From: an uncultured Myxococcales bacterium
GTDB lineage: Bacteria; Myxococcota_A; Bradymonadia; UBA7976; VGTA01
Reading direction: 5' to 3'
DNA length: 54,059 nt
Assembly: GCA_937146725.1 (NCBI GenBank)
Contig: CAKZRU010000058.1
Coordinates: 1 to 54,059, forward strand
The first letter of the stretch is position 1; every line of letters starts with the position of its first letter. This document shows, piece after piece, positions 1 to 8,325 of the stretch. Below the pieces are notes generated by a model. It was not told the DNA's origin. It did not search any database and saw only the letters and a program-made list of their open reading frames with translations. A program made the position numbers and the translations under genes.

Positions 1-436
1 AGATATATTGTAATGTTGGAGTCAGTCGTGTACCACGCCCCCATTTTTCTACCTGCGGTCCTTTGATTTGTGCCTCATCGATTTCTTCTTCGCTGAACTC
101 TCCAGCCATTTCCAAAGCATCGCCTTTACGACCCAAAGCCCAATAAAAAACTGGCATATGTTCTTCACTTGAAACCTGCATCAATATTTTACCAATAGAC
201 TTAGTTACCATCTCGATATAATTAGGCTTGGTATTGAACATCCCCATACCAACCCCAAACATTTCTTTAATGGAAACAGAACTATCAAGAGCTATACATA
301 CTCGACTGTTGCCCTCCCCAATAAGCATATCAGGGTCTAGTTTAAAGCAAGCAACCACTTCTCTTTCATCGTTGCTAACATTCAACACATTTAGATCTGC
401 AAAGTATTCAGATCGTTGATCATTTCTTATCTTCAT
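1..436 (-). CDS. von Willebrand factor A (MIDAS) domain protein, 5' part only
   Basis: Translating the minus strand from the ATG at 436 gives at least 145 codons without a stop, running off the left edge of the window. An in-frame TAA lies three codons upstream, so this ATG is the first possible one; no good ribosome binding site is visible. The protein contains VCIALDSSVS, where D-S-S-V-S fits the DxSxS metal-ion-dependent adhesion site, and further on GRGTRLTP, which fits the second MIDAS threonine loop (GGTxxxP). The spacing and the phrase 'PVFYWALGRKG' between them resemble the vWA domain of TerF/TerY-type tellurium-resistance proteins. The role is unknown; vWA domains bind protein partners through a divalent metal. 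The rest of the gene is outside the window, so fused domains cannot be seen. Confidence 0.7.
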   Translation of the reverse strand, partial: MKIRNDQRSEYFADLNVLNVSNDEREVVACFKLDPDMLIGEGNSRVCIALDSSVSIKEMFGVGMGMFNTKPNYIEMVTKSIGKILMQVSSEEHMPVFYWALGRKGDALEMAGEFSEEEIDEAQIKGPQVEKWGRGTRLTPTLQYI

Positions 437-792
437 ATTGATTTAAGCCATATGCAGTAAAAGGGTTTTTTTATTGGTAAACTAACTAAATGCTAAAGTC
501 AAGCAATGGATAGTGTTTAACAATGATCATTTACAAGACAACGTCGACTTCTCTGTGCTTAAAATCTGGATTCAAGTTTGAATAACACTGGAATAAACCA
601 AAATTATAAGCAAACCTTTAACTTTAACCCTATTTAAAAAAACAATGAGGTGGACAGTTTGCTTAATTCCAAATTCTTCAGCAAATCGGAGCACATATCC
701 ACTTAGCCAATTACATACGATAAGTATAGAAAAAGAAGAGGGAATCCTTTATTTTAGAAGTCGCAAAACAAACCTAAAAAAAGGAGTCCCTC
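437..792. other. AT-rich intergenic region between the vWA gene and the transposase fusion
   Basis: These 356 bases separate two divergent genes. They hold the promoter side of the vWA gene (minus strand) and the leader of the transposase. A candidate minus-strand -35 TTGACT is present near 491-496, but no convincing -10 follows. The right end (738-792) forms the inverted repeat described separately. The left terminus of the IS remnant probably lies in here, but I could not find a matching terminal inverted repeat because the right end of the element is missing. Confidence 0.5.
738..792 (+). promoter_or_regulatory. Inverted repeat that sequesters the transposase ribosome binding site
   Basis: GAGGGAATCCTT at 738-749 pairs with AAGGAGTCCCTC at 781-792, with 11 of 12 bases complementary around a 31-nt loop. 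The 3' arm contains the AAGGAG Shine-Dalgarno sequence (781-786) and abuts the ATG at 793. A transcript entering from outside would fold and hide the ribosome binding site, while a transcript starting inside the 5' arm or loop would not. This is the arrangement known from IS10, IS50 and IS903 for blocking read-through expression of transposase. Folding and function here are inferred. Confidence 0.55.
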
Positions 793-1370
793 ATGACTTA
801 CGTCAAAAAAATACTTACACAAATGCATGGTGTATTCAAGCCCCAACAGAAGGCAATTCTTGCTTTACTTAGTGCTTTGATCTGTTTTAGCGGCAAAGCG
901 ACGATGCGTAATCTATCTAGATATGGTGCCGGAAGTGTGAAAAGATTAAGGCGTTGGGCCTCAGTAGACTTTGATTATTTAGAATTAAACGCCAAGTTGA
1001 TTACACATCATCATCCATACTTGGCACAGTCAAACTCAGACTTCTGTCTGTTGTTTGATGCTACTTTTATTCGGAAAAGCGGTAAGCATACAGAAGGTCT
1101 TGGTTACTATCACAATGGGAGTAGCCGAAGTACTCATAAAATAGAGCGTGGGCTAGAGATGAACCTCATTGCACTTGGACATCTGTCAGATAAAAAGGCC
1201 TATTCTTTAAAGATGGATCAAAGCTTTGAAGGGAGTGCTTTAGAGATTGCTTGTCATCAAATTGAGCAGTATTCAGAAGAATTGAGGGAACTCTCAGGCT
1301 GTGTCGTTGCTGATGGCTACTACGCAAAACAGAGCTTTATGAATACCGTTTTATATGGTTCGGAAGCTGC
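738..1370 (+). mobile_element. Remnant of an IS4-like insertion sequence (5' part)
   Basis: The leader and the first ~190 codons of the gene at 793 look like the 5' part of an IS4-type DDE element. The catalytic glutamate region and the right end are absent because the reading frame changes into an unrelated protein at about 1360-1380. The left boundary is not defined by any visible terminal repeat, so 738 is only a minimum. The element cannot be autonomous. Confidence 0.5.
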
Positions 1371-2406
1371 CTTTGTTGGTCGAGTCGCAGTTGCTGCCTT
1401 TATTCCACCAGGAGCCAATGTACTGATTGAAAAAGGGCTTGAAGCTGCTTTTGAGTATATACAAAGTCATCCAGATAAAGCCGTCAATGAAACAGCCCTA
1501 AGTCAACAAGTTCAAGCAGCCGGTTTGGATCTAAATCAAACCCAACATCTAAGTCAGCTTGTGCAGCAAATTGATCATGCCGGATCTAACACACTAGACC
1601 AAGCCTTTAGTCAGCAAAAGGCTGGACTTTCTAGAGATCAAGTAGAGCAAAATCTAAGGCAAGTCATTGCTACAGATCCAACTTTGTCAGCTTTACGTAC
1701 TTCGTTAGAAAAGGTGAGTTCCTCCCTTCTTAAATTAACAGAACAAGGCGAAGTACTGATTGCAGGACAGGCTTATCAAGCAGCCGCTCTCGAAGAAATG
1801 ATGCAGATGATTCGTGGTATGGCTCAGCAAATGAACTTGGGATCAGCGATGCCTACAGCAAGTCATCAACTGCTAGAGGCCTCTAGTCTAATGTCATCCT
1901 CAAACGATCATTCTGCTTCGTTATTAGATGCTTTCAACCTTACATCTAATCAAGGGAATAGCTCATCATTTAATGCCTTAGATGAACTCAATCAGAGCTC
2001 ATCCGTACAACAATCTTCTTTGAGTGGTGCAAAGACACTTGGGCCTAATACTAAAACCAGTATGTCAGCCACAGATCTAGTCGCAAGGTTTAAGCAGCTT
2101 AGCCAAGGTAAAAGTACTCTTTTAGATGGCTTTACCCGTGCAGAACAAAGGGCTTCCGATGTTCACACTTTTGACTGCCCACAAGTTGGCCAAGGTCGGG
2201 TGGCTCTCAGTATGCTTGAGGTCGGGCACCAGCCTCTTTTAATTGTTAAATGGCTTTGTGAAACTTGGTCTTATTCTTTGCCAGATGCACTCATTGCTAC
2301 CCAAAATACACCTGTAATTATTCAGCGCTCTGATCAGTTTGTTCAATTGGGCCAAGCACAGCAAGCTCTGTCACAGTTAGGGGCTAAACTTCAATTAAAA
2401 ACTTAA
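793..2406 (+). CDS. Chimeric protein: truncated DDE transposase fused to a protein with an L7/L12-like tail
   Basis: This 537-residue frame has two unlike parts. Residues 1-190 match the IS4-type transposase pattern: a helix-turn-helix region (about 37-57), the first catalytic aspartate in LLFDATFIRKSGKHT (D89), the GLGYYHNG and RGLEMN motifs, and the second aspartate in VVADGYYAKQ (D174). The third acidic residue is missing, because after about residue 190 the sequence becomes a Gln/Ser/Leu-rich helical protein with a Ser/Asn-rich linker (about 345-430). The final ~60 residues have the layout of the ribosomal L7/L12 C-terminal domain: a helix with IVKWLCETW, then DALIA, a P-V-I strand, and a closing QLGAKLQLK like GAKVELK. 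The ribosome binding site AAGGAG lies 6 nt before the ATG. Most likely an IS inserted into, or recombined with, an older gene and replaced its 5' end. Catalysis is not expected. Whether the fusion is expressed or is a pseudogene is open. Confidence 0.65.
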   Translation: MTYVKKILTQMHGVFKPQQKAILALLSALICFSGKATMRNLSRYGAGSVKRLRRWASVDFDYLELNAKLITHHHPYLAQSNSDFCLLFDATFIRKSGKHTEGLGYYHNGSSRSTHKIERGLEMNLIALGHLSDKKAYSLKMDQSFEGSALEIACHQIEQYSEELRELSGCVVADGYYAKQSFMNTVLYGSEAAFVGRVAVAAFIPPGANVLIEKGLEAAFEYIQSHPDKAVNETALSQQVQAAGLDLNQTQHLSQLVQQIDHAGSNTLDQAFSQQKAGLSRDQVEQNLRQVIATDPTLSALRTSLEKVSSSLLKLTEQGEVLIAGQAYQAAALEEMMQMIRGMAQQMNLGSAMPTASHQLLEASSLMSSSNDHSASLLDAFNLTSNQGNSSSFNALDELNQSSSVQQSSLSGAKTLGPNTKTSMSATDLVARFKQLSQGKSTLLDGFTRAEQRASDVHTFDCPQVGQGRVALSMLEVGHQPLLIVKWLCETWSYSLPDALIATQNTPVIIQRSDQFVQLGQAQQALSQLGAKLQLKT

Positions 2407-2471
2407 GGTATTTCTTTGAAATAAGTATTGGTTAACAACGGGCTAAATTCATAATAAGATTGATACCTTAA
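2403..2471. repeat. 9-bp perfect inverted repeat flanking the intergenic gap
   Basis: TTAAGGTAT at 2403-2411 and ATACCTTAA at 2463-2471 are exact reverse complements, 51 nt apart. The first copy overlaps the stop codon of the chimeric gene. No T-run follows, so it is not a normal terminator. It may be chance in AT-rich DNA or a trace of a mobile element end. Confidence 0.35.
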
Positions 2472-2493
2472 TAGTAGACGACTAAGGTAATTA

Positions 2494-4470
2494 ATGATGA
2501 ATAACAGTCAAATGGGCTCGAGTTTAAGGCTCTATTTAATATTGAGTTTTATCTTGTATTCTTGTGAATCAAAGCCTTTACCTCAAATGAAACCTGTGAT
2601 GGCCGGTGAGCCCGTGATGGCCGGTGAGCCCGTGATGGCCGGTGAGCCCGTGATGGCCGGTGAGCCCGTGATGTATGAATGTGACTCTGGCTTTTGGGAT
2701 CATGATCAGAACTCAAATACTGAATGCATACCTTGCACAGTTTGCCAAGATAATCAATTTCAAACCGGACAATGTACAAGTACAAGCGACCGTATCTGTC
2801 ATGCTTGTACTGATTCACAATACCGCAGTGTTTCCATTCGGGATCCACTGAGTAAAAGTTACTCTCACCCTTGTTTGGTAGGTGACCCATTTTGTGAGTC
2901 GAGTTTGGATTTAGTCTTCTTTTATGATGCAGATGCTTTAGCAGACTTTAATGGAGACTTTTCACTACTTAGATCTTGGGTGATTAATGCAGTTTCAGAA
3001 GCCAACCGTGGCCTAAAGGATTCTTTATTCCCACCGCATTATCGTTATCGTATTGCTGGTATTTTACCTTTTACAACAGACTTAAGACCACATTCGATTA
3101 GTAGCTTAGTGAACTCTAGGTTTAATCAATATATGCAAAACCAACGTCGAGAGGTGGGGGGAGACCTAAGCGTATTTTTAGTCAGTGAAACAACCTCATA
3201 TATGGGCTTTGCTTACTTTTTATATGGGACTTTTGTCCGTGAAGATCGAGCAACGGTGATCTTAAATACAGGTTTTACTGCACATCCTGATCGTTGCGGA
3301 GTGGGGGCAAATCGGCTGACGCTCGCTCATGAAATTGGACATATCTTGGGAACTAAGCATAATCGCGCTGTGCTTTCAGGTGGCACAGGTACCGCGTATT
3401 CTTATCATAATCAAGAACCCTATCACCGCAGAAATGAAGCTTATGGAGAGGCGGTTGATCAACATAATTTAGCGATTTATACAGTCACAAGCTATAATAC
3501 ATATCGTCCGGGACCAAATAATAGTACACAGGCCTGCTTAGATTGTGAACGGATCCATCCCTTTGCTTCACCTGACCTTTGGTGGTTTTTCAGAGAGGAA
3601 GATCCTTTATATGGCTCTTGTTTAGTCCATAATACAGATGAACCCACACAGTTAAAACTAGCCTGTAGCGCTCAAGAGCCTTGGCAAAGTTTAGCGACTG
3701 GAGGCTATGAAATATCTGCTGACAATCTTGTGACTATGAGTGCTCAAGAATTGGTTTCAAGAGCGCTTCCTTTAGGTGTTGATCAACCAAGCTTTATTCA
3801 TCCTGAAAGCGGAGAAATAATTATTGATGAAACAAGTTCAAGAGCTCGAGATGAAGCGCTTAGAGTATGGGAAGCTCGAGCTGCTGCTTCTTTCCCTCGC
3901 CAAGCTCAATGCAATATGAACTGTTCAACTTTGCATCGTAGCGAATGTGCAGTGAATAGCCAAGACTGTGGTCCATGCCTAGCGGGGTTTGCTGAGCATA
4001 ATGGGCAATGTTATGGTCGCTTGGCCTTTGACTCTACTCAAGGGATTAGAGATGAAAATTATCAGAATCATGGAACATATGCGCCACCAATGGGTCTACT
4101 TGAGCAAAGTATTTCATTTGACTCTGCCTCTAGTTTACATCGGGTGGAGGTCTATTTAGGCACAACAAATGCCCAAGGTGAAAGTGATTATTCTTGGGCG
4201 AGTGTACCCGGTCATGTGATGTCATTAATTCCTGCACCTACCCACCAATTAAGCATCAGTGCTGAATTAAGTAATGGTCAGCTTATAGACTTAGAGCCGA
4301 TCAATATTTTAGCTGATTCAGCGAACCAAAATGACCACAGCTTAACATATGCTTATGAAGGTATAACCTCGCTCAATGATGTGATTCGACTAAACTTGAG
4401 CCTCTCATCAATGAGTGAGTATGGAATGAGCCTACTCGAAGTGAGAAGCTTTGGAACGATTGCTGAATAA
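2494..4470 (+). CDS. Metzincin-like zinc metalloprotease lipoprotein with VMAGEP repeats
   Basis: This 658-residue protein starts at an ATG preceded by AAGG at 6 nt. A hydrophobic leader ends in LYSC, so Cys24 is a likely lipid anchor. Residues 35-58 are four copies of VMAGEP. A Cys-rich segment (about 63-134) resembles TNF-receptor or EGF-type cysteine modules. The protease core shows LAHEIGHILGTKH at 277-289, the full metzincin zinc motif HExxHxxGxxH (H279, E280, H283, H289). The expected Met-turn, usually xMSY, appears to be VTSY at 331-334, with threonine in place of methionine. A second Cys-rich patch follows at about 433-470, then a C-terminal beta-rich region. It probably acts on the outside of the cell on protein substrates. 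Reprolysin-like folds are the nearest family; the substrate is unknown. Confidence 0.75.
   Translation: MMNNSQMGSSLRLYLILSFILYSCESKPLPQMKPVMAGEPVMAGEPVMAGEPVMAGEPVMYECDSGFWDHDQNSNTECIPCTVCQDNQFQTGQCTSTSDRICHACTDSQYRSVSIRDPLSKSYSHPCLVGDPFCESSLDLVFFYDADALADFNGDFSLLRSWVINAVSEANRGLKDSLFPPHYRYRIAGILPFTTDLRPHSISSLVNSRFNQYMQNQRREVGGDLSVFLVSETTSYMGFAYFLYGTFVREDRATVILNTGFTAHPDRCGVGANRLTLAHEIGHILGTKHNRAVLSGGTGTAYSYHNQEPYHRRNEAYGEAVDQHNLAIYTVTSYNTYRPGPNNSTQACLDCERIHPFASPDLWWFFREEDPLYGSCLVHNTDEPTQLKLACSAQEPWQSLATGGYEISADNLVTMSAQELVSRALPLGVDQPSFIHPESGEIIIDETSSRARDEALRVWEARAAASFPRQAQCNMNCSTLHRSECAVNSQDCGPCLAGFAEHNGQCYGRLAFDSTQGIRDENYQNHGTYAPPMGLLEQSISFDSASSLHRVEVYLGTTNAQGESDYSWASVPGHVMSLIPAPTHQLSISAELSNGQLIDLEPINILADSANQNDHSLTYAYEGITSLNDVIRLNLSLSSMSEYGMSLLEVRSFGTIAE
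2596..2667 (+). repeat. Four exact 18-bp repeats encoding VMAGEP
   Basis: The unit GTGATGGCCGGTGAGCCC occurs four times in tandem and is identical at the DNA level. It is in frame, so copy-number change would alter linker length without a frameshift. The array starts 11 residues after the predicted lipidated cysteine. Confidence 0.9.
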
Positions 4471-4502
4471 GTTAGACCGAATACTCAAGTTAGGGAAGAT
4501 GC

Positions 4503-5483
4503 TTAATTAGAACCTAACGCATTCAGTACTTGTTCACGAAGTACTTCTAAGTCAGGGCCATCACCTAAAGGACCCTTGTCATAAGACACAATCCGATTGC
4601 CTTCGGTCATCACTAAGGTAGACCCACGTCCGCCTGTCCCAAAAACAGAAGTTACGCCATAGCGGATATCAACTAGATATTCTATCCCTTCCGTACGAGG
4701 AGAGAAGAAGCGAACATCGCTACATTCTTCAGCCTTATCAAAAATAACATAAATCTTCAGTCCTTGACTTGCAAACTCTTCGTTTAAGTCCGCTAAAACT
4801 TGATTTACATAGGTAATGCATGGTGCACAATCAACGTTGATTTGGTAGGTAATCGTCACCTTTTCCGCACACATTCCCCGATGATTGACCGGATATTCGT
4901 CGCCGCATCTTACTAAACCAACATTGGGAATCACATCGCCAACATTTTTACCAATGTCATCTGGGTTAGGCGGGCATACCATGCTCATTGCATCTGCGGG
5001 ATAGCTTTCGGGTTGGCAGGTATATCCCTGCACCGGTAGTTCTGGCCAAGGGCCCGCTACACAGCTAAATGCTTCACCACAGGGGCCACATACGCCACCG
5101 CACCCATCATCACCACACCAGCGAAACCCACAGCGAGTACGACATTCAGGCTCCATTTCTGTACCGGCTATATCACTATTTCCGGCCATTAGTTCTGTAC
5201 CAGCCATTAGTTCTGTACCAGCCATTAGTTCTGTACCAGCCATCATCTCCGAACCGGCTTGTGCATCATCACCGGCGATCATTGGGACACCGGCTTGTAC
5301 GTTATCACCTCCCATGATCATTCCTTCATCTGCTTGCATCGTTCCGGCAAGAAATACAGATGTACCTGCACTCATCATTTGATTTGCTTGTGTTGAATTC
5401 TTTTCTTCTTCGCAGGCAATACTTAAGCAACAGATTAGACCAAGAGCAGTATATAAATACTTTGAAAACAGTCTTTTTTTCAT
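4503..5483 (-). CDS. Thioredoxin-like (CxxC) lipoprotein with AGTELM repeats
   Basis: The best start is the ATG at 5483, preceded by AAAGGA, giving 326 residues; a longer in-frame start at 5564 lacks a signal peptide. The leader ends in LSIAC, a clear lipobox. Next comes a degenerate AG-rich region that includes three perfect AGTELM units, then a Cys-rich block (CRTRCGFRWCGDDGCGGVCG). The C-terminal part carries VDCAPCITYVNQVL, a CxxC redox motif on a thioredoxin-like helix, followed by KIYVIFDKAEEC and DIRYGVTSVFGTGGRGSTLV, which fit the later strands of a TlpA/AhpC-TSA type fold. It is likely an exported thiol-disulfide protein. It lies 53 bp downstream of another lipoprotein gene on the same strand and is probably co-transcribed with it. 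Confidence 0.75.
   Translation of the reverse strand: MKKRLFSKYLYTALGLICCLSIACEEEKNSTQANQMMSAGTSVFLAGTMQADEGMIMGGDNVQAGVPMIAGDDAQAGSEMMAGTELMAGTELMAGTELMAGNSDIAGTEMEPECRTRCGFRWCGDDGCGGVCGPCGEAFSCVAGPWPELPVQGYTCQPESYPADAMSMVCPPNPDDIGKNVGDVIPNVGLVRCGDEYPVNHRGMCAEKVTITYQINVDCAPCITYVNQVLADLNEEFASQGLKIYVIFDKAEECSDVRFFSPRTEGIEYLVDIRYGVTSVFGTGGRGSTLVMTEGNRIVSYDKGPLGDGPDLEVLREQVLNALGSN
5183..5240 (-). repeat. 18-bp tandem repeats encoding AGTELM
   Basis: On the minus strand the unit encoding A-G-T-E-L-M occurs about three times, almost identical in DNA. It sits inside a longer, decayed series (AGTS, AGTM, AGVP, AGDD, AGSE) that suggests an older, larger array. Confidence 0.85.
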
Positions 5484-5536
5484 ATTATTTCCTTTGTTTA
5501 AGCTGAGTCCGTTTAGAGGTTGGGGGAGTAGTGTGC

Positions 5537-6463
5537 TTATTGCAGAACTCTTAGGCCTAACCAAGTCAAAAAAGGCAGGTTGATATTGGGGTGTATGCCG
5601 CCTTCGATGACTTGGCCTTGATATGCCAAATGACTTGCCCCTTCTTCAACAATACTACCATCTTCTAATTCGCTGTATAAGCCACCAACTAAGTATAATT
5701 CTACAGTTTGTCCTTCATTTAACTCAGGCGTTGGCACATATAAAAGTCGAGTACCCTGACTAAAGCCTTCGGGTGTCATTGCAAAGGTATAATCAAAGTC
5801 ATGACTTTGGCTCAAGCAGTCATTGCGATCCTTTAGTGAAGATACGCCCCCCGTCTCGAGTAAGAGTATTTTCATCATTTGATCAGAAACCGCTAGTTTT
5901 AATCCTTGAGGATGAAGTAGTACGCTTTCATCTGACTCTAATGCTTGTTGGATCAAGCTTGGTTCGGTGTCGATTGCGCTTTCGGTCCATCCGGTCGTAA
6001 GGTCAGGCAGTACCATTTGGCCAAAATGATGATGGATTTCGCTCTCTAAAGTAGCGCAATATGTTGAGCTGCCATCATCTGCAACTAATCTTAATGCTAA
6101 ACGCTGTAAGCATTGATACTCAGCGGGCAAATCTAAAGACCAAGCTCCTTGCTCATTACTCAAAACCGGACTTAAGCATAACCATTGACCACTTTCTAAA
6201 ATCACACAGGCCTGTGCCTTTGCGTCTTTAAGGGGCTGTCCTGTATCACTTAGAGCAATTCCACTAATCTTTTGGACAGAATCAGCGGTACAGCCATCTA
6301 ATGAACCTGCATCATGTTGATCAATGGATACACCTAAGTCGGCTTCCTCATCCATACTTGAGTGTGTCATAGAATCTGTCATGGATGGGCTCATCTCATC
6401 ATGGCAGCTCGCCAAAAAACCTACAAAAAATGTGATGATTATATAAGCAAGTTTGGCTTTCAT
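5537..6463 (-). CDS. Lipoprotein with carboxypeptidase regulatory-like (beta-sandwich) domain
   Basis: This 308-residue protein starts with a hydrophobic leader ending in FLASC, a good lipobox. After an acidic linker rich in Ser, Met and Asp, residues about 60-140 read ISGIALSDTGQPLKDAKAQA and then NEQGAWSLDLP, the pattern of the CarboxypepD_reg/SpaA-like fold (strand, 'G.pl..A.V', 'd..G.f...lp'). The rest is predicted beta-rich with no enzyme motif. It is the first gene of a two-gene minus-strand unit with the thioredoxin-like lipoprotein. Function is unknown; it is probably an envelope structural or binding protein. Confidence 0.7.
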   Translation of the reverse strand: MKAKLAYIIITFFVGFLASCHDEMSPSMTDSMTHSSMDEEADLGVSIDQHDAGSLDGCTADSVQKISGIALSDTGQPLKDAKAQACVILESGQWLCLSPVLSNEQGAWSLDLPAEYQCLQRLALRLVADDGSSTYCATLESEIHHHFGQMVLPDLTTGWTESAIDTEPSLIQQALESDESVLLHPQGLKLAVSDQMMKILLLETGGVSSLKDRNDCLSQSHDFDYTFAMTPEGFSQGTRLLYVPTPELNEGQTVELYLVGGLYSELEDGSIVEEGASHLAYQGQVIEGGIHPNINLPFLTWLGLRVLQ

Positions 6464-6588
6464 TGAATGGACTCTTTAGTTTGAGCAATCGCTAATAAGC
6501 AAAATCGCTAAAGGCTTTTTGGTAATAAGACAGCGTCTATGCTAGTGTAATTTGACATATTAAAGAAGCATTAAAAAGTATGAATCAG

Positions 6589-6621
6589 TGATTTATTAAT
6601 GATTTATTAATGATTTAGGAA
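6589..6621. repeat. Three 11-bp tandem repeats upstream of the DUF1549 operon
   Basis: TGATTTATTAA occurs twice exactly, then once as TGATTTAGGAA. The last copy supplies the AGGAAG that probably serves as the Shine-Dalgarno for the gene at 6631. The array lies in the divergent promoter region (6464-6630). Confidence 0.75.
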
Positions 6622-6630
6622 GATAGGCTG

Positions 6631-8325
6631 ATGTTTGTTAAGAGAACTTGTCGATACATGGTAAGAAAGTGTTCTTTAGTAGGTATGGTGGCTTTCTTTT
6701 TGAGCATAATACTAAGTACTAATGGCTTAAAACTAAAAACAGTACAGGCACAAGAGGTGAGTTCAAACATTACAACAACAAGCTCAATCCCTTATCAGCT
6801 TGTGGATGCTCGCCGACATTTAAGAAGATTGACTTTGGACCTATGGGGAACCTTGCCTTCTGAAGAAGCTTTGCTAAGTCAAGCGCCAGAGCAAGCACTG
6901 AGTGAAGCGCAAGTGAGGGAAATACTAAGTCATCCCAAAGCGCAAAGATTTTTCAGGCGTTTTAATGCCGAACGTTTTTGGCCGGCTTTGGGCTTAGGTG
7001 ATATTGTAAATGAAGCGATTTCCCTATTGTTACCCGCTTCATTTTATGGAGACACAGGACCGCATGCAGACCGCTTATTTTTAATCTTTACCGGAATCTA
7101 TCAAAGAGGTGGCTTTGTACCTTGTAGTGACGAGCCTGTGGAATATGATGAGAATGGCGAGCTTATCTTTGAAGAATATCCTGATGGCACTCAACGAGAA
7201 GGTTTTACCTGGGTGACCCCCTATTGGAGTGATGAAGCGATTAAAGTCTGTGCTTTGGAAGCACGAGCCATGGAATCGGGAATCTATGGAGGTGCCTGTG
7301 ATGAAACGCAGGGCTTATTAACTGGTGAATGTGGCTGTGGGGCTAGTCTTGAACGCTGTATGAGTATTGAAAGCGCCCAAGTTTTTCTTAAGGCTTTTCA
7401 AGAACAAATGGAGTACATGGCTTTAGAGCACAGTGGCGCTGCTGGGTATGAAGCACGTTCATATTTTGATCTTTTTACTCGCCAAGATGAACTCGTCAAT
7501 GGCCCGCTTGTTCACTATTATCGCTATATTGCTCCAATGGTTCTTGACCCAATGATTTTACAAGCACCAAGTGAACTAGATAGCTTGCCTTTATTAGACT
7601 TTTCTAACCGTGAAACTTGGGTATGGGTAGATCGAAGATCAGACTTACACAGTGGCATTTTAACGAGCCTTACCTATTTGCTGCGCTTTCCCACCGCTCG
7701 CTCAAGAGCAAATCGGGTCAGCACGCAGTTACTTTGTACGCCTTTTGTGGCAAGTAGTGATCGTTTGCCAGCACCGGAAGACCCTTGTAGTCAAAATCCA
7801 AATCTGAGTGAGCGCTGTGGCTGTTCTGATTGCCATAGTCGCCTTGAGCCTTTGGCCGCTTATTGGGGGCGTTTTGCTGATAACGGCTCGCTTTTTTTAG
7901 ACCCTGATGATTTCCCAAGCTTTGATGCTGAATGTGCTCGCTGTGCAGATCCAAACATCACCTGTTCTGAACGCTGTCGTCAGTTTTATGTCCATGAATC
8001 CTTTCAAGAAAATGGCTTAGAGATTCCTGATGATTATCTTGGGGTACTTAAGTCTTATGAATGGCGTAATCGTGAAGAAATTCGTCATATTGAACAAGGC
8101 CCTAAAGCCTTATTTGCCCAAAGGGTAAACCAAGTAAAGCTGGCTCGCTGTACCACTGAGCACTTATTTAAAACCTTGATGTCTAAAGAAGCTACACAGG
8201 GCGATTGGATAAGATTAGAACACTATGTGAGTCGTTTTTTAGAGCATCAAAACTTGGCTGAGTTGACATACGAGATTTTGTCAGACCCTGCTTATTTAGA
8301 CGTTGATCAGGCGGAATTACCATGA
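6631..8325 (+). CDS. DUF1549-type exported protein with a CxxCH motif
   Basis: This is a 564-residue protein with an N-terminal signal peptide ending near VQAQE. Residues about 60-115 (DARRHLRRLTLDLWGTLPSE) match the PSCyt2/DUF1549 signature 'RRltLDLtGlpPt.eE'. The C-terminal half contains CSDCHSRLEPLAAYWGRF, giving a CxxCH haem c motif at C398-H402 and the DUF1588-like 'CxxCH..ldPla..f..fd..G' context. Several further paired cysteines suggest disulfides. The stop overlaps the next start by 4 bp (ATGA), so the genes are translationally coupled. In Planctomycetes and Myxococcota these families always travel with DUF1501 proteins, as here. The biochemical role is not established. Confidence 0.75.
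   Translation: MFVKRTCRYMVRKCSLVGMVAFFLSIILSTNGLKLKTVQAQEVSSNITTTSSIPYQLVDARRHLRRLTLDLWGTLPSEEALLSQAPEQALSEAQVREILSHPKAQRFFRRFNAERFWPALGLGDIVNEAISLLLPASFYGDTGPHADRLFLIFTGIYQRGGFVPCSDEPVEYDENGELIFEEYPDGTQREGFTWVTPYWSDEAIKVCALEARAMESGIYGGACDETQGLLTGECGCGASLERCMSIESAQVFLKAFQEQMEYMALEHSGAAGYEARSYFDLFTRQDELVNGPLVHYYRYIAPMVLDPMILQAPSELDSLPLLDFSNRETWVWVDRRSDLHSGILTSLTYLLRFPTARSRANRVSTQLLCTPFVASSDRLPAPEDPCSQNPNLSERCGCSDCHSRLEPLAAYWGRFADNGSLFLDPDDFPSFDAECARCADPNITCSERCRQFYVHESFQENGLEIPDDYLGVLKSYEWRNREEIRHIEQGPKALFAQRVNQVKLARCTTEHLFKTLMSKEATQGDWIRLEHYVSRFLEHQNLAELTYEILSDPAYLDVDQAELP

Noticed and set aside
645..872. 75-residue open frame in front of and across the transposase start
   Set aside because: It has no ribosome binding site, no recognisable domain, and overlaps the well-supported start at 793 in another frame.
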